The notes under the pieces are model-generated. The model made no database searches and was not told the origin of the DNA. It worked only from the letters and a program-made list of their open reading frames with translations. Position numbers and translations under genes: made by a program. From Microcaldota archaeon (GTDB taxonomy: Archaea > Micrarchaeota > Micrarchaeia > Micrarchaeales > Micrarchaeaceae), in contig JAKAWW010000001.1 in assembly GCA_021816895.1 (NCBI GenBank), forward strand, positions 429,067 through 493,066: 64,000 nt of DNA. Reading direction: 5' to 3'. Positions 1 to 7,506 of the stretch are shown here, piece after piece; position 1 is the stretch's first letter, and each line of letters begins with the position of its first letter.

Positions 1-1182
1 GTCGCATTCCATCATGCAGGTTTGCTAAACCAGCAGCGCGCAGAGGTGGAGCATGCGTTCAAAAGCGATCTCATAAAGGTTATATGCGCGACTCCAACCC
101 TGTCGCTAGGGATAAACATGCCGGCGCATACTGTGGTAGTGAGGGACATAACGAGGTATGAAAACGGCATGAGCGAAAGGCTCGGCGTAAACGAGGTGAT
201 GCAGCTTTTCGGCAGGGCTGGCAGGCCCTCTTACGACAAGGAAGGCAGGGCCCTGCTCCTCGCAAGCACCAAGGAGCGCATGGAAGAGCTAACGGCGCAA
301 TACATACTTGCAAAGCCAGAGCCCATAGAGTCGGCGCTCGGCATAGCTCCTGTGCTTAGGTCTCACGTGCTTTCGTTCATAGCCGAAGGTTTCCTTACTT
401 CAAGGAAGAGCATTCTAGACTTCATGTTCAAGACGTTCTACAGCTACCAGTTCGGCAACAAGCTGCACATAGAGAATATGATTGACGATGTGCTTGAAGA
501 CCTGCAAGCGTGGAGCTTCATATTGAAAAACGGCGTGTCCTATACGGCAACAAGGCTTGGCAAGCGTATAAGCGAGCTCTACATAGACCCGCTTTCTGCT
601 AAGCTCATCATTGAGGCTCTCGAAGGCGAGCTTGACAGCATAGGCACGCTATTCATGGTCGCCAATACATTGGAAATGAGGCCTTATGCAAGGGTAACTC
701 AAGAAGCCGAGGAAGAATATGCAATATACATGCACAGGCACAAGCGCCTTTTCAGAGCGTACGATTATGAAAGTATGGATCCTGTCGGTGCGTTCAGCAC
801 TGCGCTGATGCTAAATGAATGGGCCAGCGAAACGAAGGAGCAGGACATAGTAAAGAAATACTCTGTGACTCCTGGGGCCCTCTATTCAAAGATAACCAAT
901 GCGGACTGGCTCATATACGCTGCAATAGAGATAGCAAAGATACTGCGCAAGAGGGTCAATGCCATGATAGACATGCGCGTCAGGCTCAGATACGGCATAA
1001 AGGAAGAGCTTATGGACCTGGTGCGCCTTGCACAAGTAGGCAGGGTGAGGGCGCGCCTCCTCTTCGACAATGGTATAACGAGCGTTAGCGACGTTCGCAA
1101 TAGCACTGAAAAGGTAAAGCTCATACTAGGCAAGGAAACCGCTGAAATGATATTCAGGGAGAATGGCATAGAATTCCATTAA
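1..1182 (+). CDS. hel308: Hel308-type DNA helicase, C-terminal part (5' end outside window)
   Basis: Superfamily 2 (Ski2-like) 3'-5' DNA helicase that in archaea acts on stalled replication forks. The frame is open from base 1 and starts with VAFHHAGL, a signature of the second RecA domain, so the TTG at 22 is internal and the gene is truncated by the window edge. Visible next are motif V (ATPTLSLGINMPAH) and motif VI (QLFGRAGRPS). Then come the winged-helix and ratchet regions, and a C-terminal helix-hairpin-helix-like segment (LAQVGRVRARLLFDNGI) near the end, which is the Hel308 domain order. The ATPase half with Walker A and B is not in view. Family call is firm; the exact orthology rests on the C-terminal layout. 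Confidence 0.93.
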   Translation, partial: VAFHHAGLLNQQRAEVEHAFKSDLIKVICATPTLSLGINMPAHTVVVRDITRYENGMSERLGVNEVMQLFGRAGRPSYDKEGRALLLASTKERMEELTAQYILAKPEPIESALGIAPVLRSHVLSFIAEGFLTSRKSILDFMFKTFYSYQFGNKLHIENMIDDVLEDLQAWSFILKNGVSYTATRLGKRISELYIDPLSAKLIIEALEGELDSIGTLFMVANTLEMRPYARVTQEAEEEYAIYMHRHKRLFRAYDYESMDPVGAFSTALMLNEWASETKEQDIVKKYSVTPGALYSKITNADWLIYAAIEIAKILRKRVNAMIDMRVRLRYGIKEELMDLVRLAQVGRVRARLLFDNGITSVSDVRNSTEKVKLILGKETAEMIFRENGIEFH

Positions 1183-1193
1183 TGCAAACTTTG

Positions 1194-1213
1194 AAGGCAT
1201 CTTTTTATGCCTT
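1194..1213 (+). terminator. Stem-loop after hel308, possible terminator
   Basis: Perfect 7-bp inverted repeat AAGGCAT/ATGCCTT around a CTTTTT loop, starting 12 nt after the hel308 stop codon and 43 nt before the histone start. The T run lies in the loop rather than after the stem, so this may be an mRNA 3'-end structure rather than an intrinsic terminator. The T-rich loop could also overlap promoter elements of the histone gene. Confidence 0.35.
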
Positions 1214-1255
1214 TCCAATGAATAAGCTTATCGCTTTTCATTCAGGGGTGAATTT

Positions 1256-1453
1256 GTGTACATATCAGGCTCTACAATAAGGAAAATACTAAAAGAGGCA
1301 GGAGCTTCAAGGACAAGCAGCGAGGCGGTCGAGACAATGCAGGAATACGTAAACAATGTTGCTTATGGCGTAGCGCAAAAGGCCGTAAGGCTTTCAAGGC
1401 ACGCGAAAAGGAAGACAGTAGACACTTCTGATATAAAACTGGCCATAAGCTAG
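1256..1453 (+). CDS. Archaeal histone
   Basis: 65-residue single histone fold that dimerises and wraps DNA. The sequence has the three-helix histone-fold pattern: a first helix (STIRKILKEAG), a long central helix (SSEAVETMQEYVNNVAYGVA) and a C-terminal RKTVDTSDIKLA segment matching the RKTV...DI(K/E)LA ending typical of HMf-family histones. The start is GTG, preceded by GGGGTG at 1245-1250 with 5-nt spacing. It has no N- or C-terminal tail. An Alba gene is also present in the window (35696-35995), so both DNA-coating systems coexist. Length is typical of the family. Confidence 0.93.
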   Translation: MYISGSTIRKILKEAGASRTSSEAVETMQEYVNNVAYGVAQKAVRLSRHAKRKTVDTSDIKLAIS

Positions 1454-1651
1454 CAATTTGGCGCTTCATGCTGCTGTGCCTTTCAAATATCCTATAATGA
1501 CTGAAAATGCAAGGTTTTTAAAAAATTCAAACATTGTTGAATAAAATTAAAGAAAAAACAAGGTATTTATATGGGTTCTGCAGCATACTATATTGACGGA
1601 AGCAGACGATTGCCCACCCAACAATGCTTCTGTCTCTTTTGGTGAAATTGC

Positions 1652-1810
1652 ATGAACATAAAAATGTTGTTTGCGAGGAAACGCCCAGTTACATATGAAG
1701 ATGAAAATAGACCAATAAAGAGTGTAGAGATAGGGCCCAACATGTGGCAGCTTGTATATGCTGACGAGCCTGTTTCTGACACGCTTAAATACAACGATTA
1801 TAAGGGCTGA
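1652..1810 (+). CDS. Small protein, 52 aa, unrecognised
   Basis: Short reading frame starting MNIKMLFARKRPV and ending LKYNDYKG. Support comes from a GGTGAA ribosome-binding-like site at 1641-1646 placed 5 nt before the ATG, and a TATA-like ATTTATAT about 85 nt upstream. The composition is ordinary and soluble, with charged residues and a WQLVYADEP core. It converges with the membrane-protein gene at 1854-2132. I do not recognise a family, and no function is proposed. Antisense ORFs over the same stretch look spurious: they are Phe/Leu/Ser-rich and lack start signals. Confidence 0.5.
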   Translation: MNIKMLFARKRPVTYEDENRPIKSVEIGPNMWQLVYADEPVSDTLKYNDYKG

Positions 1811-1853
1811 AGAGAATAAGCCCCTTAAAAAGCCTCCTGTTTCTAAACATTTT

Positions 1854-2132
1854 TCATATTGGTATACCAAACAGCCTTAGTATAACCATGGTACCGACTG
1901 CAGGCAGACCGAATATGGCAGTAGATGCTATCTCTGGTATCCCTGTGGGTATGCCGATTCCAAAGAAATAGTCAAGGGCAAATATAGCTATAATTCCAAG
2001 TATGCTGTTTGCTATGATGCCGAATATGATCTTAAGCAGCAGCTTGCCTACCTTGAATATTATGAAGATTACCAGTGCTATGGCAAGCACAAGTATGATC
2101 TCGCTGGCGATAGCCCCTCCGAAAATGCTCAT
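1854..2132 (-). CDS. BofA-like small membrane protein
   Basis: 92-residue very hydrophobic protein with about three membrane segments (residues ~8-28, ~32-55, ~68-90). The C-terminal half, with IANSILGIIAIFALDYFFG then a GLPAVGTMVILRLFGI ending, resembles the BofA/pro-sigma-K-processing-inhibitor domain. In bacteria that domain regulates an intramembrane protease; in archaea such proteins are common and of unknown role, and no sigma factor exists here. Its gene diverges from the RNase P RNA gene, with about 57 nt between them. Family assignment is by pattern only. Confidence 0.65.
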   Translation of the reverse strand: MSIFGGAIASEIILVLAIALVIFIIFKVGKLLLKIIFGIIANSILGIIAIFALDYFFGIGIPTGIPEIASTAIFGLPAVGTMVILRLFGIPI

Positions 2133-2189
2133 TTGAACCTATCAATTTTGCAAGGCAATCAATAAAAAGATGAGCTGCTTATCCATATA

Positions 2190-2417
2190 TGTGGCAGGCG
2201 GGCAGCTTACCGAAAGGAGGAAGCTCCCCTCATGCAGAGTGCATATGGCCCAAGGCCTAATCCGGAATAGAAACGATACCATTGCAATGCAAAGGCGATG
2301 ACTCTACGAGCGCATTGGTATGGGTGAAACGCGCCGGTGCGTGCACGATGAGCATGCAAGGCTAAGCCGCTTAGACTAATGCTGCCTAAAACAAAAAGGG
2401 GGCTACGGCCTGCCACA
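2190..2417 (+). ncRNA. rnpB: RNase P RNA, compact archaeal type A
   Basis: Catalytic RNA that removes 5' leaders from pre-tRNAs. The ends form a perfect 10-bp P1 helix, TGTGGCAGGC (2190-2199) with GCCTGCCACA (2408-2417). Conserved blocks appear in the right order: GGAGGAAGCTCC (5' P4 region), AGAAACGATACC and GGCGATGA (specificity domain), GGGTGAAACG, GCCGCTTAGACTAATGC, then ACAAAAAGGGGGCTAC (3' P4 region). At about 228 nt it is clearly shorter than common archaeal RNase P RNAs (roughly 300 nt or more), although the specificity-domain blocks are retained. The ORF antisense to it is spurious. Confidence 0.93.
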
Positions 2418-2500
2418 TTGAGCTTTATATGCCATACAACACAAAGGCGCGCCGCTAATCGCGACATTTTACACGGTTTACAGGCGTAAGTCAGACCGAA

Positions 2501-2559
2501 AGATTTAAATATCTAATTGTGCGTAATATATCTGTCTTATTTTAGAAAGATTTAAAAAT
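2501..2559 (+). promoter_or_regulatory. Candidate TATA elements upstream of TFB gene
   Basis: Two TATA-like boxes, AGATTTAAATATC near 2501-2513 and AGATTTAAAAATG near 2547-2559, lie 115 and 70 nt before the TFB start. This leaves room for a leader of a few dozen nucleotides. Two spaced elements may mean two transcription starts for this general factor; no start site is directly visible. Confidence 0.45.
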
Positions 2560-2615
2560 GTTTTGCACTTTAAGCGCGTCTCTTAACAAGCGCACTTAAC
2601 CCAGAAGTGGTAGAA

Positions 2616-3782
2616 ATGGCAAAAAAAACATCTCACAAGCAAAGACATGCAGCTGCAAGCAGCAAGGCCTCAGGGGCCAAAAGGCAGCGCTCCAAGAGCG
2701 CCGTGTCAAAGCAAAGCGCACCAGCGCAAGAGCAGGGCGATGATGTAAAGCGCATAGTGGTTACCGACAACAAGCTTAACGTCGAAGAACTTGATTCGAA
2801 GAGGGGCAGGGGCAGACCCAAGCATTCATACGGGGAAGAGCCGGGAGCACCTGCCAACACACCGAGCCTGAGCGAGCCGATAAAGAAATGCCCGAGCTGT
2901 GGCAGCACAGACCTTGTATATGATAATGAGCGCGGCGAGCTCATCTGCAACAACTGCGGCCTTGTTATAGAAGAGAATATGACAGATTCAGGCCCGGAGT
3001 GGCGCGCCTTCGATTCTGACCAGCGCAATTCAAGGGCCAGAACAGGAGCACCGATAAAGTATACAAAATCCAACAGGGGGCTTGTCACGGAGATAGACCT
3101 TTATAACAAGGATATCCGCGGGGTAAGGATACCATCGAAAAGGCAGGCTCAGCTTTACAGGATGCGCAAGTGGCACAAGCGCGCGAGCATCGCAAGCTCA
3201 AGCGAAAGGAACTACCTGATAGCGCTTCCGGAGCTCAACCGCGTTTCTAGCTATCTGGGCTTGCCGGAAAACATACGCGAGAGCGCAGCGCTTCTCTACA
3301 GAAAGTGCGTGCAGAACAACCTTATACGCGGAAGGCCCATAGAAACGGTGGTGCAGGCCGTGATATACGCTGCATGCCGCGCCGCAGGGATGCCCAGAAC
3401 CCTTGACGAGATAGCCAGCATAGCAGGCTTGCCCAAGAAAGAGATAGGCAGGGCCTACAGGGTGATATCGCACGAGCTTGACCTAAAGATACCGCTTACA
3501 GATCCAATAGCATATGTTCCCAGGTATGTCAACGCCCTTAAGCTGAGCAGCGAAGCCCAGGAAAAGGCCATAGTGCTGCTCAAAGACGCGATGAAGCGCG
3601 GGCTTATCTCAGGAAGAAGCCCTACGGGTGTGAGTGCAGCGGCTGTATACATAGCCGGAGCACTTGCTGGCGAGCGCAGAACGCAGAAAGAGGTGGCTGA
3701 CGTAGCCGGTGTGACAGAGGTCACAATAAGGAACAGGTACAGGGAGCTAAAGGAGCAGCTGAACATAGACGTAAACCTGTGA
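2616..3782 (+). CDS. tfb: Transcription initiation factor B (TFB) with long N-terminal extension
   Basis: General transcription factor that recruits RNA polymerase to TBP-bound promoters. The zinc ribbon is present with Cys 92, 95, 111 and 114 (CPSCG...CNNCG), followed by the B-reader region and two cyclin-fold repeats that fill the rest of the 388 residues. The start chosen is ATG 2616 because AGTGGT sits just before it; an in-frame GTG lies three codons upstream. The unusual part is the first ~90 residues before the zinc ribbon. They are Lys/Ser/Ala-rich and carry KRGRGRPKH (residues 62-70), which looks like an AT-hook. Most archaeal TFBs start their zinc ribbon close to the N terminus. Confidence 0.96.
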   Translation: MAKKTSHKQRHAAASSKASGAKRQRSKSAVSKQSAPAQEQGDDVKRIVVTDNKLNVEELDSKRGRGRPKHSYGEEPGAPANTPSLSEPIKKCPSCGSTDLVYDNERGELICNNCGLVIEENMTDSGPEWRAFDSDQRNSRARTGAPIKYTKSNRGLVTEIDLYNKDIRGVRIPSKRQAQLYRMRKWHKRASIASSSERNYLIALPELNRVSSYLGLPENIRESAALLYRKCVQNNLIRGRPIETVVQAVIYAACRAAGMPRTLDEIASIAGLPKKEIGRAYRVISHELDLKIPLTDPIAYVPRYVNALKLSSEAQEKAIVLLKDAMKRGLISGRSPTGVSAAAVYIAGALAGERRTQKEVADVAGVTEVTIRNRYRELKEQLNIDVNL

Positions 3783-3795
3783 GCCGAGTGGTCCA

Positions 3796-4203
3796 ATGAG
3801 GATGCACCTGCTTGTATTTGCGTTCGTGGCACTCGTTGCAGTATCTATGGCATTCCCATACGCACATTCAGCTAATGCAAGCGCAAGCTTTAGCACAGAG
3901 CTCAATGCCACCATGGGCTACATAAGCATGGTGAACAAGAGTGCCTACATAATATTCTACCCGAACCTTACCGCTGCATACAATTATGTGAGCGAGGCGA
4001 AGAAGGCTGCGAGCACCGATCCGCAGCGTGCAAGCGCGCTATTGGCGGATGCAAAGGCTAGCGCCTCGGTGCAGCTTTCAAGCATCTACAGGTACAGGAC
4101 AGAATCTGTGGTGGCGCTTGCTGCTTTTTCAGTAGCGCTTGCAATATTGATATACCTGTATATGCGGCCCAGCAGACAGGCGCGCAATAATTACAGGCGT
4201 TAA
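3796..4203 (+). CDS. Secreted/membrane-anchored small protein, unrecognised
   Basis: 135 residues with an N-terminal signal peptide (MRMHLLVFAFVALVAVSMAF, likely cut around AHSANA). An Asn/Ser/Ala-rich, partly helical outer domain of about 75 residues follows, then a C-terminal membrane helix (residues ~103-122) and a basic tail (RPSRQARNNYRR) that would face the cytoplasm. It starts 13 nt after the TFB stop with a GTGGT site before the ATG, so it is probably co-transcribed with TFB. No family recognised; a single-pass cell-surface protein is the only inference supported. Confidence 0.7.
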   Translation: MRMHLLVFAFVALVAVSMAFPYAHSANASASFSTELNATMGYISMVNKSAYIIFYPNLTAAYNYVSEAKKAASTDPQRASALLADAKASASVQLSSIYRYRTESVVALAAFSVALAILIYLYMRPSRQARNNYRR

Positions 4204-4323
4204 TGCGGCTTTTTGAGCAAAAAGTTTCGGTCGCGTTAGCCAAATGCCTAAAATCCGAGATTCTGCAGAATAGGCTTAAAAAGCTTTTTTAAGAAGCATA
4301 TATTGACCAGAGGTGGTTTTGTG

Positions 4324-4572
4324 ATGGGAGAACAGGTAATGGAAGGATTAGTATACGAACTGAAAATCGTGGCAAAGGGGGCCCGTGGTGAAGGAATAGG
4401 CAGGATAGGCGACTTTGTGGTGTTTGTAAAGAACGCCAAGACAAGGGTTGGCAACACCTACAAAATAAAGCTTACAAAAGCATATCGTACCTTTGGTTAC
4501 GGCGAGCTTGATAGCAGCGAAGGGCAGTTCGTCGGAAGCGGAAGCCTTGTAGACCTTAGCGCTCCAGCATAA
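4324..4572 (+). CDS. TRAM-domain protein
   Basis: Small single-domain TRAM protein (about 82 residues). These beta-barrel RNA-binding proteins are common in euryarchaea and several act like cold-shock RNA chaperones. The signature is KGARGEGIGRIGDFVVFVKNA followed by VGNTYKIKLTKAYRTFGYGEL, the usual TRAM order of glycine-rich and VKNAKVGD-like strands. AGGTGG at 4311-4316 sets the start at ATG 4324 or the adjacent GTG 4321; an in-frame TTG at 4303 lies before that site. Upstream, CTTAAAAAGCTTTTTTAAG near 4274 is palindromic and may include the TATA box. Confidence 0.88.
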   Translation: MGEQVMEGLVYELKIVAKGARGEGIGRIGDFVVFVKNAKTRVGNTYKIKLTKAYRTFGYGELDSSEGQFVGSGSLVDLSAPA

Positions 4573-4698
4573 ATGCGAACCACAGTGCAGAAATAAAGAG
4601 AAAACCTTATATAATTATTGGTAGGATAGTATATGAATTCCTTTTGTTTTGGTGGCGACTATTTTGTCTTCTGCTTTGCATTTGTCAGAGGTGTATGA

Positions 4699-5337
4699 AT
4701 GGATAATATAAGCTATTCCAAGATAATGAAAGGTACTACTACCGTAGGCATGATTTGCAGCGATGGGATTGTAATAGGTGCTGATACGAGGGCTACTATG
4801 GACACGTTTATATCGACGTCTGAAGCCAAAAAGGTGTGGAAGATATCAGATAACCTTGGCATGACTATAGCTGGCGCAGTTGGCGATGCTCAGGAGCTAA
4901 TACGCATAATCAAGGCACAGAGCGACCTGTACAAGATGAACGAGGGCAGGCCGATGTCTCCAAAGGCAGCTGCATCGCTGCTGTCTATAATACTCCAGGA
5001 AAACAAGATGATGCCGTTCTACGTGCAGCTCATCGTGGCCGGCATGGATGGCGATGTGCCTCAATTGTACGACATGGATCCGCTCGGCGGTTATACAGAA
5101 AACACGAAGTTCACAGCGACTGGCTCAGGGTCGCTTACCGCGTTGGGCTACATAGAAGACATGTACAAAAAGGGCCTTACGACAAAAGAAGCCGTCAAAG
5201 GCATAGCAAGAGCCCTAAGCATTGCGATGCGCAGGGATTCCGCTACGGGCGACAATATGATAATCGCAGCCATAACGAAGGAAGGCTATGCGGAATACGC
5301 AGGCAAAGACCTTGAAAAGGCCCTGGCCGGCAAATGA
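4699..5337 (+). CDS. psmB: Proteasome beta subunit
   Basis: Catalytic subunit of the archaeal 20S proteasome. A short 12-residue propeptide ends in KG, exposing the N-terminal nucleophile at Thr 13 (KGTTTVG). GADTRAT and the lysine in SEAKKVWKI follow at the positions expected for the Asp and Lys of the catalytic triad, and GSGSLTALGYIED and RDSATGDN are family motifs near the C terminus. The length of 212 is typical. AGAGGTG precedes the ATG. aCPSF1 follows 60 nt downstream, an arrangement conserved in many euryarchaea. The proteasome alpha subunit is not in the window; the Cdc48 unfoldase that can feed the proteasome is, at 31324. Confidence 0.97.
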   Translation: MDNISYSKIMKGTTTVGMICSDGIVIGADTRATMDTFISTSEAKKVWKISDNLGMTIAGAVGDAQELIRIIKAQSDLYKMNEGRPMSPKAAASLLSIILQENKMMPFYVQLIVAGMDGDVPQLYDMDPLGGYTENTKFTATGSGSLTALGYIEDMYKKGLTTKEAVKGIARALSIAMRRDSATGDNMIIAAITKEGYAEYAGKDLEKALAGK

Positions 5338-5397
5338 ATGCCCATTAAAGATTGTTACATCATTTCATTTTTAAATTTCTAGTCTCTCAGTGATCTA

Positions 5398-7356
5398 TTG
5401 GAGTCAAAGAACTCAGAAGAAAACGGCAAGGCCCGTGCAGAAGAGCTTTTTAGCAAGATACAGTCAATGCTGCCAGACGAGATCGGCTTTGTCAAGGCCG
5501 AATTCGAGGGCCCTGACATTGTAGTGTACATGAAGAACCCAAGACCGCTCTACGAAAACGATTCGATAATAAGGAATGTAGCTTCAGCAATAAAGAAAAA
5601 GCTCATAATACGGAGCGACAGCTCGGTGCTCATGCCTCCTGAAAAGGCAGCCGAAATAATAGGCACTCTCATACCAAAAGAGGCGGTTGTGGCAAACGTT
5701 AAATTTGTCCCGGAGTTCTCCGAAGTATACATAGAGGCGCTCAAGCCCGGCCTTGTGATCGGCAAGGGTGGCTCTACCCTAAAGAACATAGCTACGCAGA
5801 CCAACTGGACCCCAAAGGTGCTTAGAACTCCAACAATGAACAGCGAAACTATAAAAGGCGTGAGGCAGCTCCTCTTCAACGAAGCAGATTTCAGGAAGAA
5901 GTTCCTTGTAAGCGTAGGCAAGAACATAAACAAGACCATAATGAAGAGCGAATGGCTTAAGGCTACCGCTTTGGGCGGCTTCCGCGAGGTTGGCAGGAGC
6001 ACGCTGCTGCTCGAAACGCCAAATTCAAAGGTGCTAGTCGATTGCGGCCTTAGCCCAGAGCCCTCGATAAAAGGCCTTGACGCCAATGGCGATTCAGAGA
6101 TCAACAAGGCATTTCCGTACCTTGAAAATGCGAACATATCGATAAACGAGCTCGATGCCGTGGTGCTCACGCATGCGCATATGGACCACATAGGCTTTGT
6201 GCCATACTTATTCAAGTTCGGCTATGACGGGCCAGTGTACTGCACTCCCCCTACAAGGGACCTCGCCGCGCTGCTGCTCAACGATTATATAAGGCTTGTC
6301 GCAAAAAGCGGCGGCACTCCGCTTTACGACGAGAAGGACATAAGGAAGATGCTTACCCACATGATAACAAGGGATTATGAGGAGGTCACCAACATAACCG
6401 ATGAGCTGAAGCTCACATACCATAATGCGGGGCACATCCTCGGCAGCGCGACCGTGCACCTGCATGCAGGCGAAGGCGTATACAACATAGTGCACACTGG
6501 TGACATGAAGTACGGCTTTACAAGGCTTTTCGACCCTGCAAATACAAGATACCCGAGAATAGACGCGCTGTTCATAGAGAGCACGTATGGCGGCGCAAAT
6601 GACATTACGAAGAACAGGAACGACGCCGAAATAGAGCTCATGGACATAGTGAAGCGCACCATAGACAACGGCGGCAAGGTGCTCATACCACTGTTTGCGG
6701 TGGGCAGGAGCCAGGAGCTGCAGCTTGTTCTGGAAAACTACATAGCCAACAACCTGAAATACAAGATGGACGTGCCCGTCTACCTTGACGGCATGATCCT
6801 CGAAGCAAGCGCTATCCATACAGCATACCCGGAATACCTTAAGGAAAGCCTTAGGAACCGCATACTGAACAACAGGTCGCCTTTCGAGAGCGAAATCTTC
6901 GAGGTGATCAAAGGAGAGAGATCCGAGATTAATGACAAAGGGCCTGCAATAATACTTGCCAGCGGAGGCATGCTAAACGGCGGCGCAAGTCTTGAGTATC
7001 TGCGCTTGCTTGCTGATGATCCGAGGAACACGATGCTTTTTGTAGGATATAACAGCACCAATTCGCTTGGCAGAAGGATACAAAATGGCTTGAGGGAGGT
7101 ACCGCTTCCTGACGAAGACGGCAAGATGATGCCTGTGAATGTGCGCATGAACATAGTGACAATGGAGGGCTTTTCCGGCCATAGCGACAGGCGCCAGCTT
7201 ATGAGCTTCATGGAGAACCTAAGGCCCAAGCCTAAGAATGTATACACGATGCATGGCGAGGAGCAGAAATGCGAAGACCTTGCAAGGTCCATAGGGAGAA
7301 TGCTCCATATAGAGGCAAGGGCGCCTATGAACCTTGATTCGATAAGGCTAAGGTAA
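5398..7356 (+). CDS. fttA: aCPSF1 / FttA, KH-domain beta-CASP ribonuclease
   Basis: Archaeal homolog of the CPSF73 endonuclease, which cleaves nascent RNA 3' ends and terminates transcription. The N-terminal ~180 residues carry two KH-like domains, including KPGLVIGKGGSTLKN. The metallo-beta-lactamase core has THAHMDH at residues 258-264, and the beta-CASP insert and C-terminal motifs include SGGMLNGG and EGFSGHSDR. The length of 652 fits the family (about 640). The start is a TTG placed 3 nt after GTGAT, the spacing seen at many genes here. In a genome this dense with few obvious terminators, this enzyme is probably a main 3'-end-forming activity. Confidence 0.96.
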   Translation: MESKNSEENGKARAEELFSKIQSMLPDEIGFVKAEFEGPDIVVYMKNPRPLYENDSIIRNVASAIKKKLIIRSDSSVLMPPEKAAEIIGTLIPKEAVVANVKFVPEFSEVYIEALKPGLVIGKGGSTLKNIATQTNWTPKVLRTPTMNSETIKGVRQLLFNEADFRKKFLVSVGKNINKTIMKSEWLKATALGGFREVGRSTLLLETPNSKVLVDCGLSPEPSIKGLDANGDSEINKAFPYLENANISINELDAVVLTHAHMDHIGFVPYLFKFGYDGPVYCTPPTRDLAALLLNDYIRLVAKSGGTPLYDEKDIRKMLTHMITRDYEEVTNITDELKLTYHNAGHILGSATVHLHAGEGVYNIVHTGDMKYGFTRLFDPANTRYPRIDALFIESTYGGANDITKNRNDAEIELMDIVKRTIDNGGKVLIPLFAVGRSQELQLVLENYIANNLKYKMDVPVYLDGMILEASAIHTAYPEYLKESLRNRILNNRSPFESEIFEVIKGERSEINDKGPAIILASGGMLNGGASLEYLRLLADDPRNTMLFVGYNSTNSLGRRIQNGLREVPLPDEDGKMMPVNVRMNIVTMEGFSGHSDRRQLMSFMENLRPKPKNVYTMHGEEQKCEDLARSIGRMLHIEARAPMNLDSIRLR

Positions 7357-7461
7357 GCTATTTTATCTACGCGGTCGTAAAACCCATGCTCTTTAGATGT
7401 GGGATATGAGCCCACCACAGAAACATATATATCTTTTTCTCACAAAGCCGTGCTGATAACA

Positions 7462-7506
7462 AGCTATAAATATTTCCTAAGCAATAATAGTTCTGATAGT
7501 GATATT
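7462..7506 (+). promoter_or_regulatory. Promoter and RBS deciding the start of the 7507 gene
   Basis: GCTATAAATATTT near 7461-7473 is a good TATA box, and GTGAT lies just before the ATG at 7507. The open frame extends upstream to about 7399, but transcription from this TATA could not include that start. Confidence 0.6.

Noticed and set aside
1547..1870. Minus-strand ORF of 107 aa, Phe-rich
   Set aside because: It conflicts with the better supported 52-aa plus-strand gene and overlaps the BofA-like gene end.
2207..2467. Minus-strand ORF of 86 aa over the RNase P RNA
   Set aside because: It lies antisense to a well supported structured RNA and is Arg/Cys/His-rich without a binding site.
5550..7418. 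Several minus-strand ORFs over 200 aa opposite aCPSF1
   Set aside because: Shadow frames with skewed composition, no homology and no start signals.
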